Assembly: GCA_963824225.1 (NCBI GenBank)
Contig: CAWGOF010000003.1
Location: 1 to 64,000 of the forward strand
Direction of reading: 5' to 3'
DNA: 64,000 bases
Source of the DNA: CAWGOF01 sp963824225
Lineage (GTDB): Bacteria > Acidobacteriota > Polarisedimenticolia > Polarisedimenticolales > Polarisedimenticolaceae
A program made the position numbers and the translations under genes. Positions 26,621 to 38,960 of the stretch are shown piece after piece. The notes below the pieces were generated by a model. That model ran no database searches, had not been told where the DNA came from, and saw only the letters and a list, made by a program, of their open reading frames with translations. Numbering within the stretch: the first letter of the stretch is position 1; the number at the start of each line of letters is the position of its first letter.

Positions 26621-27874
26621 ATGCTCCGTGTCACGTCCGAGGTCGGACGCCTGCGCCGCGCGCTGGTCCACGAGCCGGGACCGGAGATCGACCGGATGGT
26701 CCCGGCGATGATGGAACAGCTGCTGTTCGACGACATCCTGTTCGGCGACGGTGCGCGGGCCGAGTTCGCCCGGCTGCGGCGCGTGCTGCAGCTTCTCGGC
26801 GTCGAGGTGCTCGACGCGCAAGACCTGCTCGAGGAAGCGCTCGGCGCGGGAGACGCGCGGAGCTGGCTCGTCGACGGCGTCCTCGGCGATCTGCCGGTGA
26901 CCCTGCGCGACGACCTGCGCGAGCGCGAGGCCCCAGAGCTCGCCGCCATCCTCGTCGGCGGCATGCGCCGCGAGCCGGGCCAGGCCGGGCGCGACGCGGA
27001 CGACCTGTTCGTCGTGGCGCCGATCCCGAACTGGTGCTTCCAGCGCGACCCGCAGGTCGTCCTCGGCGACGCGGTCGTCTTCGGCTCGATGGCCACGGCG
27101 GCCCGGCACCGCGAGGCGCTCCTCGCGCGTGCCGTGTTCACGTACCATCCGGACCTCGTCACGACGCCCGTGCTCCACGACCCTCGCGACGAGCCCGGTG
27201 TGCCCCGCGGCCCTGAGGCGCCGCACCTCGAAGGCGGCGACGTTCTCGTCCTCTCGTCCGACGTCGTCGCCGTCGGTTGGTCCGAGCGCACGAACCGTCC
27301 GGGAATCGACTCGCTGGCCCGCGCGCTCGCCGCGCGCCCCGCAGGCCCGCGCTGGCTCGAGGTCGTCGAGATCCCGCGCCGCAGAGCGTACATGCACCTC
27401 GACACGCTCCTGACGCCGATCGATCGCGACCTGTGCCTCGTCCATGCGCCGGTGATCCTCGCCGGAGGGAGCGAGCAGGCGCAGGTTCTCGAGATCGACC
27501 TGCGCGCGACCGATCTCGAGCCCCGCCCCGCGGACTCGCTCCTCGAGCAGCTCGCGCAGCGCGGCGTCGAGCTCACGCCCGTGCGCTGCGGCGGGAGCGA
27601 TCCGGTGGCCCAGCAGCGCGAGCAGTGGACCGACGGCGCGAACGCGATGGCGCTCGCGCCGGGCGTGATCCTGACCTACGACCGCAACGTGGCCACGATC
27701 GACGAGCTCGATCGCGTGGGCTTCCGCGTCGTCCGGGCGGAGGACCTGCTCCTCGGCCGCGAGGAGATCGACCTCGACGACGCGGGCCGCGTGTGCATCC
27801 TCGTCTCGAGCCACGAGCTGTCGCGAGCCCGCGGCGGCCCGCACTGCCTGATCCACCCGCTCGAGCGCGACTGA
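26621..27874 (+). CDS. arcA: Arginine deiminase family protein
   Basis: A 417-residue guanidino-group modifying enzyme with the complete deiminase catalytic set: Asp143 in CFQRDPQ, Glu204 and Asp207 in HLEGGDVLVL, His259 and Asp261 in MHLDT, and the nucleophile Cys409 in GGPHCLIHP. The N-terminus (SEVGRLRRALVHEPGPEIDRM) is also ArcA-like. Classical ArcA converts arginine to citrulline and ammonia, but no arcB, arcC or arginine antiporter is nearby. Instead it faces two ATP-grasp genes, so it may act on a free or ligated arginine in a biosynthetic setting. That is inference. It converges with the ATP-grasp pair, 11 bases apart. Confidence 0.85.
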   Translation: MLRVTSEVGRLRRALVHEPGPEIDRMVPAMMEQLLFDDILFGDGARAEFARLRRVLQLLGVEVLDAQDLLEEALGAGDARSWLVDGVLGDLPVTLRDDLREREAPELAAILVGGMRREPGQAGRDADDLFVVAPIPNWCFQRDPQVVLGDAVVFGSMATAARHREALLARAVFTYHPDLVTTPVLHDPRDEPGVPRGPEAPHLEGGDVLVLSSDVVAVGWSERTNRPGIDSLARALAARPAGPRWLEVVEIPRRRAYMHLDTLLTPIDRDLCLVHAPVILAGGSEQAQVLEIDLRATDLEPRPADSLLEQLAQRGVELTPVRCGGSDPVAQQREQWTDGANAMALAPGVILTYDRNVATIDELDRVGFRVVRAEDLLLGREEIDLDDAGRVCILVSSHELSRARGGPHCLIHPLERD

Positions 27875-27885
27875 TTGGCCGGGGC

Positions 27886-29106
27886 CTACGCGGCGAAGAT
27901 CTGCAGGTCGGTGCCGAACCGGTCGGCCATCTCGAGCGCCGCGTCGAGATCGGGGTGGCGCACGATGACGAAGCCGTCGGACAGGAGCGTCTGCTTCCAG
28001 TCGCGGCGCGGGTTCCCCACCGGCAGCAGATCGACGCACATGACGTACGGGCGGTAGCGCGCGACGAGACGCTCGAGCCCCTCGATGCGCTCGATGCGAC
28101 CCTGACCGCGCGCGCGCTTGAACACGACGATCGCGTTGTAGCGGCGCTCGACGCGCTGGGACAGATGCCCGCGGCACACCGCCTCGCCCCACGCGGCGAA
28201 CGCGTCGAAGTCGCAGGCGTAGTTCATCAGGTCGACCGACCGGGCGCCCGGCGGCCGGGCCGCGATCTCGCCGAATACCGCTTCGCCCGCCGGCGTGCGG
28301 AACCACTCCATGTGCGTGAACCCGGTGCGGAACCCGAGTGCGTCGAGGACCCGCCGCCCCATCGCCTGCCCGGCCGCCAGGTCCGGGCGCTCGGCGTCGC
28401 GCAGCGCGACCGTCTGCGGGCTGATCCACTCGACCGTGCGCCCGATCAGCGGGCGCGGCCGGTACCACGAGGTGTTCCAGTACAGGATCCGGCCGTCGGC
28501 CGAGATCGTGTCGAACGTGTACTCCTCGCCGTCGATGAACTCCTCGACGCTCAGCTCGCGCACATGTCGCAGCTGGGGCAGGATCGCCGCGAGCTCGGCG
28601 CGGTCGTCGATGCGGTGCGTGTCGGCCGAGCCCGCACCGGCGATCGGCTTGACCACGAGCGGAAAGCCGATGCGCTCGGCCGCCTCCTCGGCCTCGCGGT
28701 CGGACGCTGCGCGGGCGTGGCGCGGGGTCCGGATCCCGGCCTGGTCGAGGCGGCGCTTCATCTCTTCCTTGTCGCGGAACGCCGTCGTGCGCTCGACGTC
28801 GAGACCCGGGAGGCCCAGCGCCTCGCGCAGCTTGGCCGCGAGCATCATCCCCGGCTCCCACAGGCATTCGATGCGGTCGATCGGGCTTCGCGCATCGATC
28901 TCGCGCACGTGGTCGAGCATCGCCGTCTCGTCCCACAGGTTCGGGACCCGGACGTAGTCGGCGAGAGCTTGGCGCGCCTCCTCCGGCAGCGCGCCCGGGG
29001 GCTGGTCGCCGATCCCGAGGACGCGCGCCCCGGCGCGGGCCAGCCCGCGTGTGAACCACGGCATCTCGGCCGGAAAGCCGGGCGACAGCATCAGCACGTT
29101 CGTCAC
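27886..29106 (-). CDS. ATP-grasp ligase-like protein, paralogue 1
   Basis: A 406-residue protein. The N-terminal pre-ATP-grasp Rossmann-like part begins VLMLSPGFPAEMPWFTRGLARAGARVLGIGD. The ATP-grasp core includes FRDKEEMKRRLDQAGI, the nucleotide Lys in GFPLVVKPIAGAGSADT, EEFIDGEEYTFD and the metal-binding block HMEWFRTPAGEAVFGEIAARPPG. Such proteins ligate a carboxylate to an amine through an acyl phosphate; the substrate is unknown. The GTG start overlaps the stop of paralogue 2 (GTGA). It shares most motifs with the genes at 29103-30338 and 31852-33072. Confidence 0.8.
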   Translation of the reverse strand: MTNVLMLSPGFPAEMPWFTRGLARAGARVLGIGDQPPGALPEEARQALADYVRVPNLWDETAMLDHVREIDARSPIDRIECLWEPGMMLAAKLREALGLPGLDVERTTAFRDKEEMKRRLDQAGIRTPRHARAASDREAEEAAERIGFPLVVKPIAGAGSADTHRIDDRAELAAILPQLRHVRELSVEEFIDGEEYTFDTISADGRILYWNTSWYRPRPLIGRTVEWISPQTVALRDAERPDLAAGQAMGRRVLDALGFRTGFTHMEWFRTPAGEAVFGEIAARPPGARSVDLMNYACDFDAFAAWGEAVCRGHLSQRVERRYNAIVVFKRARGQGRIERIEGLERLVARYRPYVMCVDLLPVGNPRRDWKQTLLSDGFVIVRHPDLDAALEMADRFGTDLQIFAA

Positions 29107-30338
29107 GCGAGCTCCACGCGCACGAGCTGGACGAGCCGCGCCAGGGCGCGCGCGACCACTGCGGTCTCGGGATGGCGCAGCACGACGTACCCTTCGCCCT
29201 CGTAGCTCGAGCCCGGGAGCTGCCCCGGCTTGGGCAGCTTGATCTCGACGACGAGCGGACCGAGCTCGGCCTGCGCCTCCCCCAAGCCGGCGATCCGCGT
29301 GACGCGACCCGCGCCTTGCCCGCGCAGGAACGCGATGCCCGCGGCATAGCGCCGCGGTGGCGGATCGAACTCCTCGAACACGAGGAGCCGGGCCCACGCG
29401 GCGTAGAAGTCGACGTCGTGGGCGTAGGAGATCAGCGTGGTGAACTGGGCCCCCGGCGGTCGCGCGCCGACCTCGGACACGGCGACGCTCCCGTCGGTCC
29501 TGCGGAACCATTCCATGTGCGACAGGCCGGTCCCCATGCCCAGCGCAGCCAGGGCTCGCGCGGCGACCGCCCGGATGTCGTCGTACCGCGGGTGGTCGAC
29601 CTCGCGCGGCAGGAGCACCGTCCACTGGATCCACGGGTTGCGCAGGACCTCGAGCGGCCCGGGCGCGTAGTGCGTCAGCGAGTGCCACACGGGTCGTCCG
29701 CGCACGCTGACCGCGTCGAACGAGTGCTCGTCACCGACGATGAACTCCTCGAGCAGCAGCGGTGCGGCGTCGGTCGGCGGGGCCGTCCCAAGCACGTCGG
29801 CGAGCTGGGCCTCGCTCTCGACGCGGAACGTCCCGCGCGCGCCGGCGCCCGCCGGAGGCTTGGCCACCAGCGGATACCCGATCGTGCGCGCCGCCACGCG
29901 CGCGTCGTCCGCGCTCCGTGCCAGGTGGTGCCGCGCGCACGGCACGCCCGCCGCGCGCAGCACGTCCTTCATCCGCGCCTTGTCGCGGAAGTTCCGCGCG
30001 GCCTCGACGCCGAGACCCGGAACGCCGAGCGCCTGGCGCACCTCGGCCAGCGGCACCTGCAGCTGCTCGAGCGCGCCGAGGACCCGCGACGGCGGGACGC
30101 CGAGCGCCGGCGTGGCGCGGCGGATCGCATCCAGGATCGCCTGCGGGTCGAGACCGTCGCCCACGCGCTCGTGCGCCACGAGGCGCGCACGGAGACCGGG
30201 CGGCAGGCGATCTCCGGGATCCTGGCTCACGAGCAGCACCCGCACGCCCCGCAGGCGCGTGGTCGCATCGACGAAGCGCAGGGTCGTCTCGGCGAAGAAC
30301 GGCGCGACGAATGCGACCGAGATCGGCGGGCCCGTCAT
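29103..30338 (-). CDS. ATP-grasp ligase-like protein, paralogue 2
   Basis: A 411-residue paralogue of the neighbouring gene. The N-terminal domain begins ISVAFVAPFFAETTLRFVDA. The core contains FRDKARMKDVLRAAGVPCAR, the Lys in GYPLVAKPPAGAGARGTFRV, EEFIVGDEHSFDAVS, the HMEWF motif and VSEVGARPPGAQ. It starts 36 bases from glgA on the opposite strand, so both are probably fired from one divergent region. It is translationally coupled to paralogue 1. Confidence 0.8.
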   Translation of the reverse strand: MTGPPISVAFVAPFFAETTLRFVDATTRLRGVRVLLVSQDPGDRLPPGLRARLVAHERVGDGLDPQAILDAIRRATPALGVPPSRVLGALEQLQVPLAEVRQALGVPGLGVEAARNFRDKARMKDVLRAAGVPCARHHLARSADDARVAARTIGYPLVAKPPAGAGARGTFRVESEAQLADVLGTAPPTDAAPLLLEEFIVGDEHSFDAVSVRGRPVWHSLTHYAPGPLEVLRNPWIQWTVLLPREVDHPRYDDIRAVAARALAALGMGTGLSHMEWFRRTDGSVAVSEVGARPPGAQFTTLISYAHDVDFYAAWARLLVFEEFDPPPRRYAAGIAFLRGQGAGRVTRIAGLGEAQAELGPLVVEIKLPKPGQLPGSSYEGEGYVVLRHPETAVVARALARLVQLVRVELA

Positions 30339-30353
30339 GCGCCGCCCGTGTGG

Positions 30354-30359
30354 TAGCAT
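30354..30359 (+). promoter_or_regulatory. Probable -10 (TAGCAT) in the 36-bp divergent region between ATP-grasp pair and glgA
   Basis: TAGCAT lies 15 bases before the glgA ATG at 30375. The whole divergent interval is only 36 bases (30339-30374), so regulation of both arms must overlap. Confidence 0.4.
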
Positions 30360-30374
30360 GCGGGCCTTCTCGCC

Positions 30375-31832
30375 ATGTCGTCTCCGCTCAGCATCTGCTA
30401 CGCGGCGTCCGAGATCGCTCCGTTCGCCAAGACCGGCGGTCTGGGCGACGTCGGCGGCGCGCTCCCCGTCGTGCTCCATCGCCTGGGCCACGACGTGCGC
30501 CCGTTCCTGCCGCTGTACGCGAGCATCGACCGCACGGCCATGCAGCCCGTCGATTTCGCGACCCGTGTGGCGGTACCGATGGGCGGCCGTACGTACACGT
30601 TCTCCCTGTGGACCCGGCCGCTGGCGAATGGCGGTCCGGCCGCGTATTTCGTCGATTGTCCGGAGCTCTACGCGCGGCCGCACATCTATACCTCGGACCC
30701 CGACGAGCCGCAACGGTTCGGGCTATTCTGCCGCGCCGTCCTCGAGTCGTGCCAGCGCATGGGCTGGGCTCCGAACGTCCTGCACGTGCACGACTGGCAC
30801 ACGGCGCTCCTTCCGCTCCTGCTGCGCAGCGTGTATGCGTGGGACCGGCTGTTCTCCGACACGCGGACGCTGTTGACGATCCACAACATCGGGTACCAGG
30901 GGATCGCCCCGGCGCGCGCGATCCAGGACCTGGGCCTCGCCGAGTGGGCGCACCTGCTCGACCCGGAGGACCTGCGCCTCGGCCGCGTGAACCTGCTGCG
31001 AACCGGCCTCGTGTACGCCGACCTGGTCACGACGGTCAGCCCGACCTACGCGCGCGAGATCCAGACGCCGGAGTACGGGATGGGTCTCGACGGGCTGCTT
31101 CGCGCGCGCAGCGGGACGCTCGTCGGGATCCTCAATGGCGTGGACTACGAGGTGTGGAGCCCCGAGCGCGACGCGTACCTGCCCGAGCGGTACTCGGCCG
31201 ATCGCCTCGAGGGCAAGGCGGCGAACAAGCGCCACCTGCTGTCCGAGCTGGGACTCGGCCCGGCGAACGGCGCGCCGCTCGCGGGGATCGTCTCGCGCTT
31301 CGCGCCCCAGAAGGGGCTCGAGCTGTGCGTTCCGGTCCTGCCCGAGCTGCTGCGGACGACCGACCTGCGCTTCGTGGCGGTCGGTACGGGCGAGGCCCAG
31401 TCCGAGGCGTTCTTCGCGCGGCTCGAGCGCGAGTTCCCCGGACGCGCGGTGTACTACCGCGGCTACAGCGACGAGCTGGCGCACCTGGTCGAGGCCGGGG
31501 CCGACCTGTTCCTGATGCCCTCGCGCTACGAGCCGTGCGGGCTGAATCAGATGTTCAGCCTGCGCTACGGCACGATTCCGGTCGTCCGCCGCACGGGCGG
31601 GCTGGCCGACACGGTCGAGCCGTACGAGCGGACGACCGGCCGCGGCACGGGCTTCGTGTTCGAGCACTACGCTGCGGACGGCCTGCGCTGGGCCATGGGT
31701 CAGGCGCTCGACACGTACCGCGATCGCGCGGCCTGGATCCGGCTGATGCGCAACGCCATGTCGCGGGACTTCTCGTGGGACACGCAGGCCCGGCGGTACG
31801 TCGAGGCGTATGCCTGGCTCGCCCGGCACTGA
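30375..31832 (+). CDS. glgA: Glycogen (starch) synthase, GT5 family
   Basis: Transfers glucose from ADP-glucose to alpha-1,4-glucan. The 485-residue GT-B protein has the N-terminal KTGGLGDVGGALP (Lys19), HVHDWHTALLPL, ILNGVDYEVWSP, and the C-terminal catalytic block LFLMPSRYEPCGLNQMFSLRYGTIP and RRTGGLADTV. No glgB, glgC or glgP is near. It is instead embedded between ATP-grasp genes and is followed 19 bases later by the third ATP-grasp gene, so it may serve a specialised glucan or glycoside. Confidence 0.94.
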   Translation: MSSPLSICYAASEIAPFAKTGGLGDVGGALPVVLHRLGHDVRPFLPLYASIDRTAMQPVDFATRVAVPMGGRTYTFSLWTRPLANGGPAAYFVDCPELYARPHIYTSDPDEPQRFGLFCRAVLESCQRMGWAPNVLHVHDWHTALLPLLLRSVYAWDRLFSDTRTLLTIHNIGYQGIAPARAIQDLGLAEWAHLLDPEDLRLGRVNLLRTGLVYADLVTTVSPTYAREIQTPEYGMGLDGLLRARSGTLVGILNGVDYEVWSPERDAYLPERYSADRLEGKAANKRHLLSELGLGPANGAPLAGIVSRFAPQKGLELCVPVLPELLRTTDLRFVAVGTGEAQSEAFFARLEREFPGRAVYYRGYSDELAHLVEAGADLFLMPSRYEPCGLNQMFSLRYGTIPVVRRTGGLADTVEPYERTTGRGTGFVFEHYAADGLRWAMGQALDTYRDRAAWIRLMRNAMSRDFSWDTQARRYVEAYAWLARH

Positions 31833-31851
31833 CGCCGCACGGGAGGAAGAC

Positions 31852-33072
31852 ATGCACGTGCTGTTCGTCGAGCCCGCGTTTCCACGGAACCAGCGCGAGT
31901 TCGTTCGGGGGCTCGCCCGCGCCGGTGCTCGGGTGACCGGGATCGGCGAGCGCTCGGTCGACGCGCTCGATGCGGAGCTCAAGGGCTGGCTCCACGCGTA
32001 CGAGCAGGTCCGATCGGTCGTGCACGAGCCGTCGCTCCACGCAGCGGTCGTCGCCGTGCAGCGCCGCGAGTGGGTCGATCGGCTCGAGGCCACGGTCGAG
32101 GCCCACATCCTGCCCGCGGCCCGCGTGCGCGAGGCGTGCCGGATCCCGGGAACGAGCCTGCGCACCGCGTTCCTGTGCCGCGACAAGCCGGCGATGAAGC
32201 AGGCGCTGCGCGAGGCCGGCATCCCCTGCGCCCAGTCGACCGGCACCGACTCGCGGGACGAAGCCCGTGCGTTCGCCGAGCGCGTCGGGTATCCGCTGAT
32301 CGTCAAGCCCCGCGACGCTGCCGGCGCTTCGGGCACGCGGCGCGTCGACTCGTCGGCCGAGCTCGATTCGGCGCTCGGCGAGGCGGGCGTCGGCGACGGC
32401 CGGTCCGTCGCGCTCGAGGAGTTCATCGAGGGCCACGAGGGGTTCTTCGACACGCTGACCCGCGGCGGGCACGTCGTGCACGAGTTCGCCAGCCACTACT
32501 ACCCGAACGTCCTCGAGGCGATGCGCGAGCGCTGGATCTCGCCGCAGTTCATCGCCACGAACCGGCTCGACGCGCCGGGCTACGCCGAGGTGCGCGCGAT
32601 GGGCCGGCGCGTGATCGAGGCGCTGGGCATCGACACGTCGGCCACGCACATGGAATGGTTCTTCGGCCCGCAGGGGCTCACGTTCTCGGAGATCGGCTGC
32701 CGCCCGCCGGGCGTCGGCGCGTGGGATCTGTACTGCGCGGGAAACGAGATGGACCTGTACCACGAGTGGGCCCGCGCGATCCTGGGCCAAGGTCCGGCCG
32801 AGACGCCGTCGCGGCGCTACGCCGCGGGAATCGTCACGCTGCGGCCCGAGCGGGACGGCAGGATCTCGGGCTACTCGGGGGCCGACGGGATCTTCGCCCG
32901 CTACCGCGACGCGATCATCGACCATCATCTCCCGCCCGCCGGCTCCCCGACACAGCCCGTCGAGGCCGGCTACATGGCCAACGCCTGGCTGCGCATGCGC
33001 CATCCGGACTACGACGAGCTGCGGCGCATGCTGACGAGCGTGGGCGAGACGCTGCGGGTGCACGCCGCGTGA
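31852..33072 (+). CDS. ATP-grasp ligase-like protein, paralogue 3
   Basis: A 407-residue protein of the same layout: N-terminal VLFVEPAFPRNQREFVRGLARAGARVTGIGE, then CRDKPAMKQALREAGIPCAQ, the Lys in GYPLIVKPRDAAGASGTRRV, EEFIEGHEGFFDTL, HMEWFFGPQGLTFSEIGCRPPG, and a C-terminal beta domain. It differs from the other two at the likely acceptor end (GVGAWDLYCAGNEMDLYHEW). A GGGAGGA ribosome-binding site lies just before the ATG. The stop overlaps the zinc-ribbon gene by four bases. Substrate unknown. Confidence 0.8.
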   Translation: MHVLFVEPAFPRNQREFVRGLARAGARVTGIGERSVDALDAELKGWLHAYEQVRSVVHEPSLHAAVVAVQRREWVDRLEATVEAHILPAARVREACRIPGTSLRTAFLCRDKPAMKQALREAGIPCAQSTGTDSRDEARAFAERVGYPLIVKPRDAAGASGTRRVDSSAELDSALGEAGVGDGRSVALEEFIEGHEGFFDTLTRGGHVVHEFASHYYPNVLEAMRERWISPQFIATNRLDAPGYAEVRAMGRRVIEALGIDTSATHMEWFFGPQGLTFSEIGCRPPGVGAWDLYCAGNEMDLYHEWARAILGQGPAETPSRRYAAGIVTLRPERDGRISGYSGADGIFARYRDAIIDHHLPPAGSPTQPVEAGYMANAWLRMRHPDYDELRRMLTSVGETLRVHAA

Positions 33073-33209
33073 CCGAGCCGGCGCAGGCGGGAGGTCCGGC
33101 AGATCCGCGGCCGCTCTGCCCGGTGTGCGGAGTGGTCGGGGTAGCGGTCCGGTGCAAGCTCGTGTGCCCGCGCTGCCGGCTCGTACTCGAGAACTGCAAC
33201 GGCGACTGA
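33069..33209 (+). CDS. 46-residue zinc-ribbon protein
   Basis: A tiny ORF starting GTG at 33069, overlapping the ATP-grasp stop (GTGA). It has two Cys pairs, LCPVCGVVG and VCPRCRLV, a further Cys between them and another near the end (ENCNGD). The spacing fits one zinc ribbon. Translational coupling, correct codon use and the paired CxxC motifs support a real gene. It may be a small accessory or carrier subunit for the ligase, as small zinc or carrier proteins partner with some ATP-grasp enzymes; that is inference. Confidence 0.6.
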   Translation: MTEPAQAGGPADPRPLCPVCGVVGVAVRCKLVCPRCRLVLENCNGD

Positions 33210-33216
33210 CAGCCTG

Positions 33217-33222
33217 TATCCT
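33217..33222 (+). promoter_or_regulatory. Probable -10 (TATCCT) for metH
   Basis: TATCCT lies 18 bases before the metH ATG at 33241, in the 31-base gap after the zinc-ribbon gene. Confidence 0.35.
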
Positions 33223-33240
33223 GCCTCCCGGGCATTGGCC

Positions 33241-36924
<3,684 letters not shown>

Positions 36925-36927
36925 CGG

Positions 36928-37959
36928 TCAGCACCAGCGGAACCGCGCCAGGGCCACGACGAAGCTCACGAGGCACCAGCCCGCGGCGATCCCGATCTCG
37001 CCCCACACCGCGTGGAGCCCCGCGCCTTCGAGCATGACGGCCCGCAGGCCGTCGATGATCGCGGTCAGCGGGAGCGCTTGCACCAGCGGCTGGACGATCT
37101 CGGGGAACCGCGACGTCGAGAAGAAGATCCCCGACAGGACCCACATCGGGAGCATCACCAGGTTCATCAGTCCCGATACGCCCTCGATCGTGCGGGCCCG
37201 GCTGGCGACGAGAAGCCCGAGCCCGGCGAACGTCATGCCGCCGAGCGCGCACAGGAGGGAGAGCCCGAGGATCGATCCGCGCAGCGGCACGCCGAACGCG
37301 AGGCGCGCGAAGCCCACGAGCGCCCCGACCTCGAGCACGAGGAACACGAGGCGGCCCCCGATCTGGGCCAGCAGATAGTGCGTGCGACGCATCGGCGTCG
37401 CCACGAGGCGCTTCAGCAGGCGCTTCGATCGCGCGTTCACGATGTAGAACCCGATGCCCCACATGCCGGTGCCCATGAGGTTCATCCCCACGAGCCCGGG
37501 GATCAGGAAGTCGATGTACCGCGAGCCGCGCTCGGTCAGGACCTGGTCCTCGACGCGGACCGGATCCATGCGACCCTGCGCGCGCTGCAGGGCATCGTCG
37601 ACGGCGAGCCGCGCCAGGCGGCTGTCGGGGCGTGTCGGATCGTAGCGGTAGGTCACGGGCTCGCCCGGAACCACGACCAGCGCGACCCGCCCCGCACGCA
37701 GGCGCTGCGTCGCGTCCTCCCGGGCCACCGCCTCGGGCCGTAGGTCGCGAGACGCCTCGAGGGCGCCGACGATCTGCGCCGCCTGCGGCCCGTCCTCGAC
37801 GGCCACGGGCAGGGGCTCGGGCGCCCCCGAGCGGAACGCGACGCCGAGCGCGAGGGCCAGGAGCACCGGGAACACGAAGATCCAGAACAGCGCCTCGGGC
37901 TCGCGGTACAGCTCGCGGAGCTTGGCCAGGACCAGCTGCTGCAGTGGGTGGGAGCGCAT
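36928..37959 (-). CDS. ABC-2 type exporter permease
   Basis: A 343-residue membrane protein with an N-terminal helix (EALFWIFVFPVLLALALGVAF), a soluble periplasmic domain of about 120 residues, and five more hydrophobic helices including GMWGIGFYIVNARSKRLLKRL and MLPMWVLSGIFFSTSRFP. The latter is the typical ABC2-membrane signature. It follows the ATPase gene by two bases and forms an export pair; substrate unknown. It converges with metH, with 3 bases between the two stops. Confidence 0.87.
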   Translation of the reverse strand: MRSHPLQQLVLAKLRELYREPEALFWIFVFPVLLALALGVAFRSGAPEPLPVAVEDGPQAAQIVGALEASRDLRPEAVAREDATQRLRAGRVALVVVPGEPVTYRYDPTRPDSRLARLAVDDALQRAQGRMDPVRVEDQVLTERGSRYIDFLIPGLVGMNLMGTGMWGIGFYIVNARSKRLLKRLVATPMRRTHYLLAQIGGRLVFLVLEVGALVGFARLAFGVPLRGSILGLSLLCALGGMTFAGLGLLVASRARTIEGVSGLMNLVMLPMWVLSGIFFSTSRFPEIVQPLVQALPLTAIIDGLRAVMLEGAGLHAVWGEIGIAAGWCLVSFVVALARFRWC

Positions 37960-37961
37960 GC

Positions 37962-38894
37962 TTACCCCTCCCGCAGATGGCGGCCGGTGAGCGATACGAA
38001 CACGTCCTCGAGCGTCGCGTGATGCGTGGCCAGACGCTCGAGGGCCACGCCCGTGCGGTTGAGCTGCGCGAGGAGCGCGGGCACGGCGCGGTGCACCGCG
38101 GCGACGGTCAGGCGAATCGAGCCGCCGCTCTCGACCACGTTCTTGACCCCGTCGAGCGCCCGCAGGGCGTCCCGATCGACCGCGCCCGCGGCCGCGAACT
38201 CAACGACGTGCTCGGCGCCGAGCGACGCCACGAGCTCGTCCGGGTGGCCGAGGGCGATGACCTTCCCACGGTCGACGATCGCCACGCGATCGCACAGCCG
38301 CGCCGCCTCTTCCATGTAGTGCGTGGTCAGGACGACCGTGCCGCCCCGAGCACGCGCGGCCTCGATCACCTCCCATACCCGGCGGCGGGACTGCGGATCG
38401 AGGCCGGTCGTGGGCTCGTCGAGGAACAGGATGTCCGGATCGGACACGAGCGCGCAGGCCAGCGACAAGCGCTGCCGCTGTCCGCCCGACAGCTTGCGCA
38501 CCCACGCGTCGCGCTTCTCCTCGAGGCCCACGAGCTCGAGGACCTCGGCCGGCGTGTGTCCCGCACGGTAAAAGCTGCGGAACAGCTGGATCGTCTCGAG
38601 CACCGACAGCTTGTCCGCGAGCTGCGTCTCCTGCAGCTGGATCCCCAGGCGCTCGCGCAACCCGCGGCCGTCCTTGCGCCATGTCGTGCCGAGGATCTCG
38701 ATCGACCCCGCATCCGGGGCGATCAGCCCCTCGAGCATCTCGACCGTCGTGGTCTTGCCCGCCCCGTTCGGACCGAGGAGCCCGAAGCACTCGCCGGTTT
38801 CGACCTCGAGGTCGAGACCATCGACGGCCACGACCGCCTCGTATCGCTTGACCACACCTCGACAGCGGATCGCGGGCTCGGGCATCGCGCTCAT
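37962..38894 (-). CDS. ABC transporter ATP-binding protein (DrrA/NatA-like)
   Basis: A 310-residue ATPase with Walker A GPNGAGKTT, Q-loop IQLQETQLADKLSV, signature LSGGQRQRL, Walker B DILFLDEPTTGLDPQSRR and the H-loop VVLTTHYMEEA. The C-terminal extension of about 80 residues (EHVVEFAAAGAVDRDAL...) is typical of DrrA-type drug or lipid exporters. The ATG at 38894 is chosen; in-frame alternatives are at 38930 and 38885. It partners the permease just downstream. Confidence 0.88.
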   Translation of the reverse strand: MSAMPEPAIRCRGVVKRYEAVVAVDGLDLEVETGECFGLLGPNGAGKTTTVEMLEGLIAPDAGSIEILGTTWRKDGRGLRERLGIQLQETQLADKLSVLETIQLFRSFYRAGHTPAEVLELVGLEEKRDAWVRKLSGGQRQRLSLACALVSDPDILFLDEPTTGLDPQSRRRVWEVIEAARARGGTVVLTTHYMEEAARLCDRVAIVDRGKVIALGHPDELVASLGAEHVVEFAAAGAVDRDALRALDGVKNVVESGGSIRLTVAAVHRAVPALLAQLNRTGVALERLATHHATLEDVFVSLTGRHLREG

Positions 38895-38960
38895 GGTAGC
38901 TGAAGGCCAGGACGTTGCGAGGTCGGTCATTCCCTGGCATGCTCGAAGAGAGGAGCAGCG

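Noticed and set aside
26621..27874. Classical arginine deiminase (energy-yielding) pathway
   Set aside because: No ornithine carbamoyltransferase, carbamate kinase or antiporter nearby; the catalytic residues alone do not prove that role.
33205..33240. Possible cobalamin riboswitch before metH
   Set aside because: Only 31 bases separate the stop and start; too short for the aptamer and no B12-box seen.
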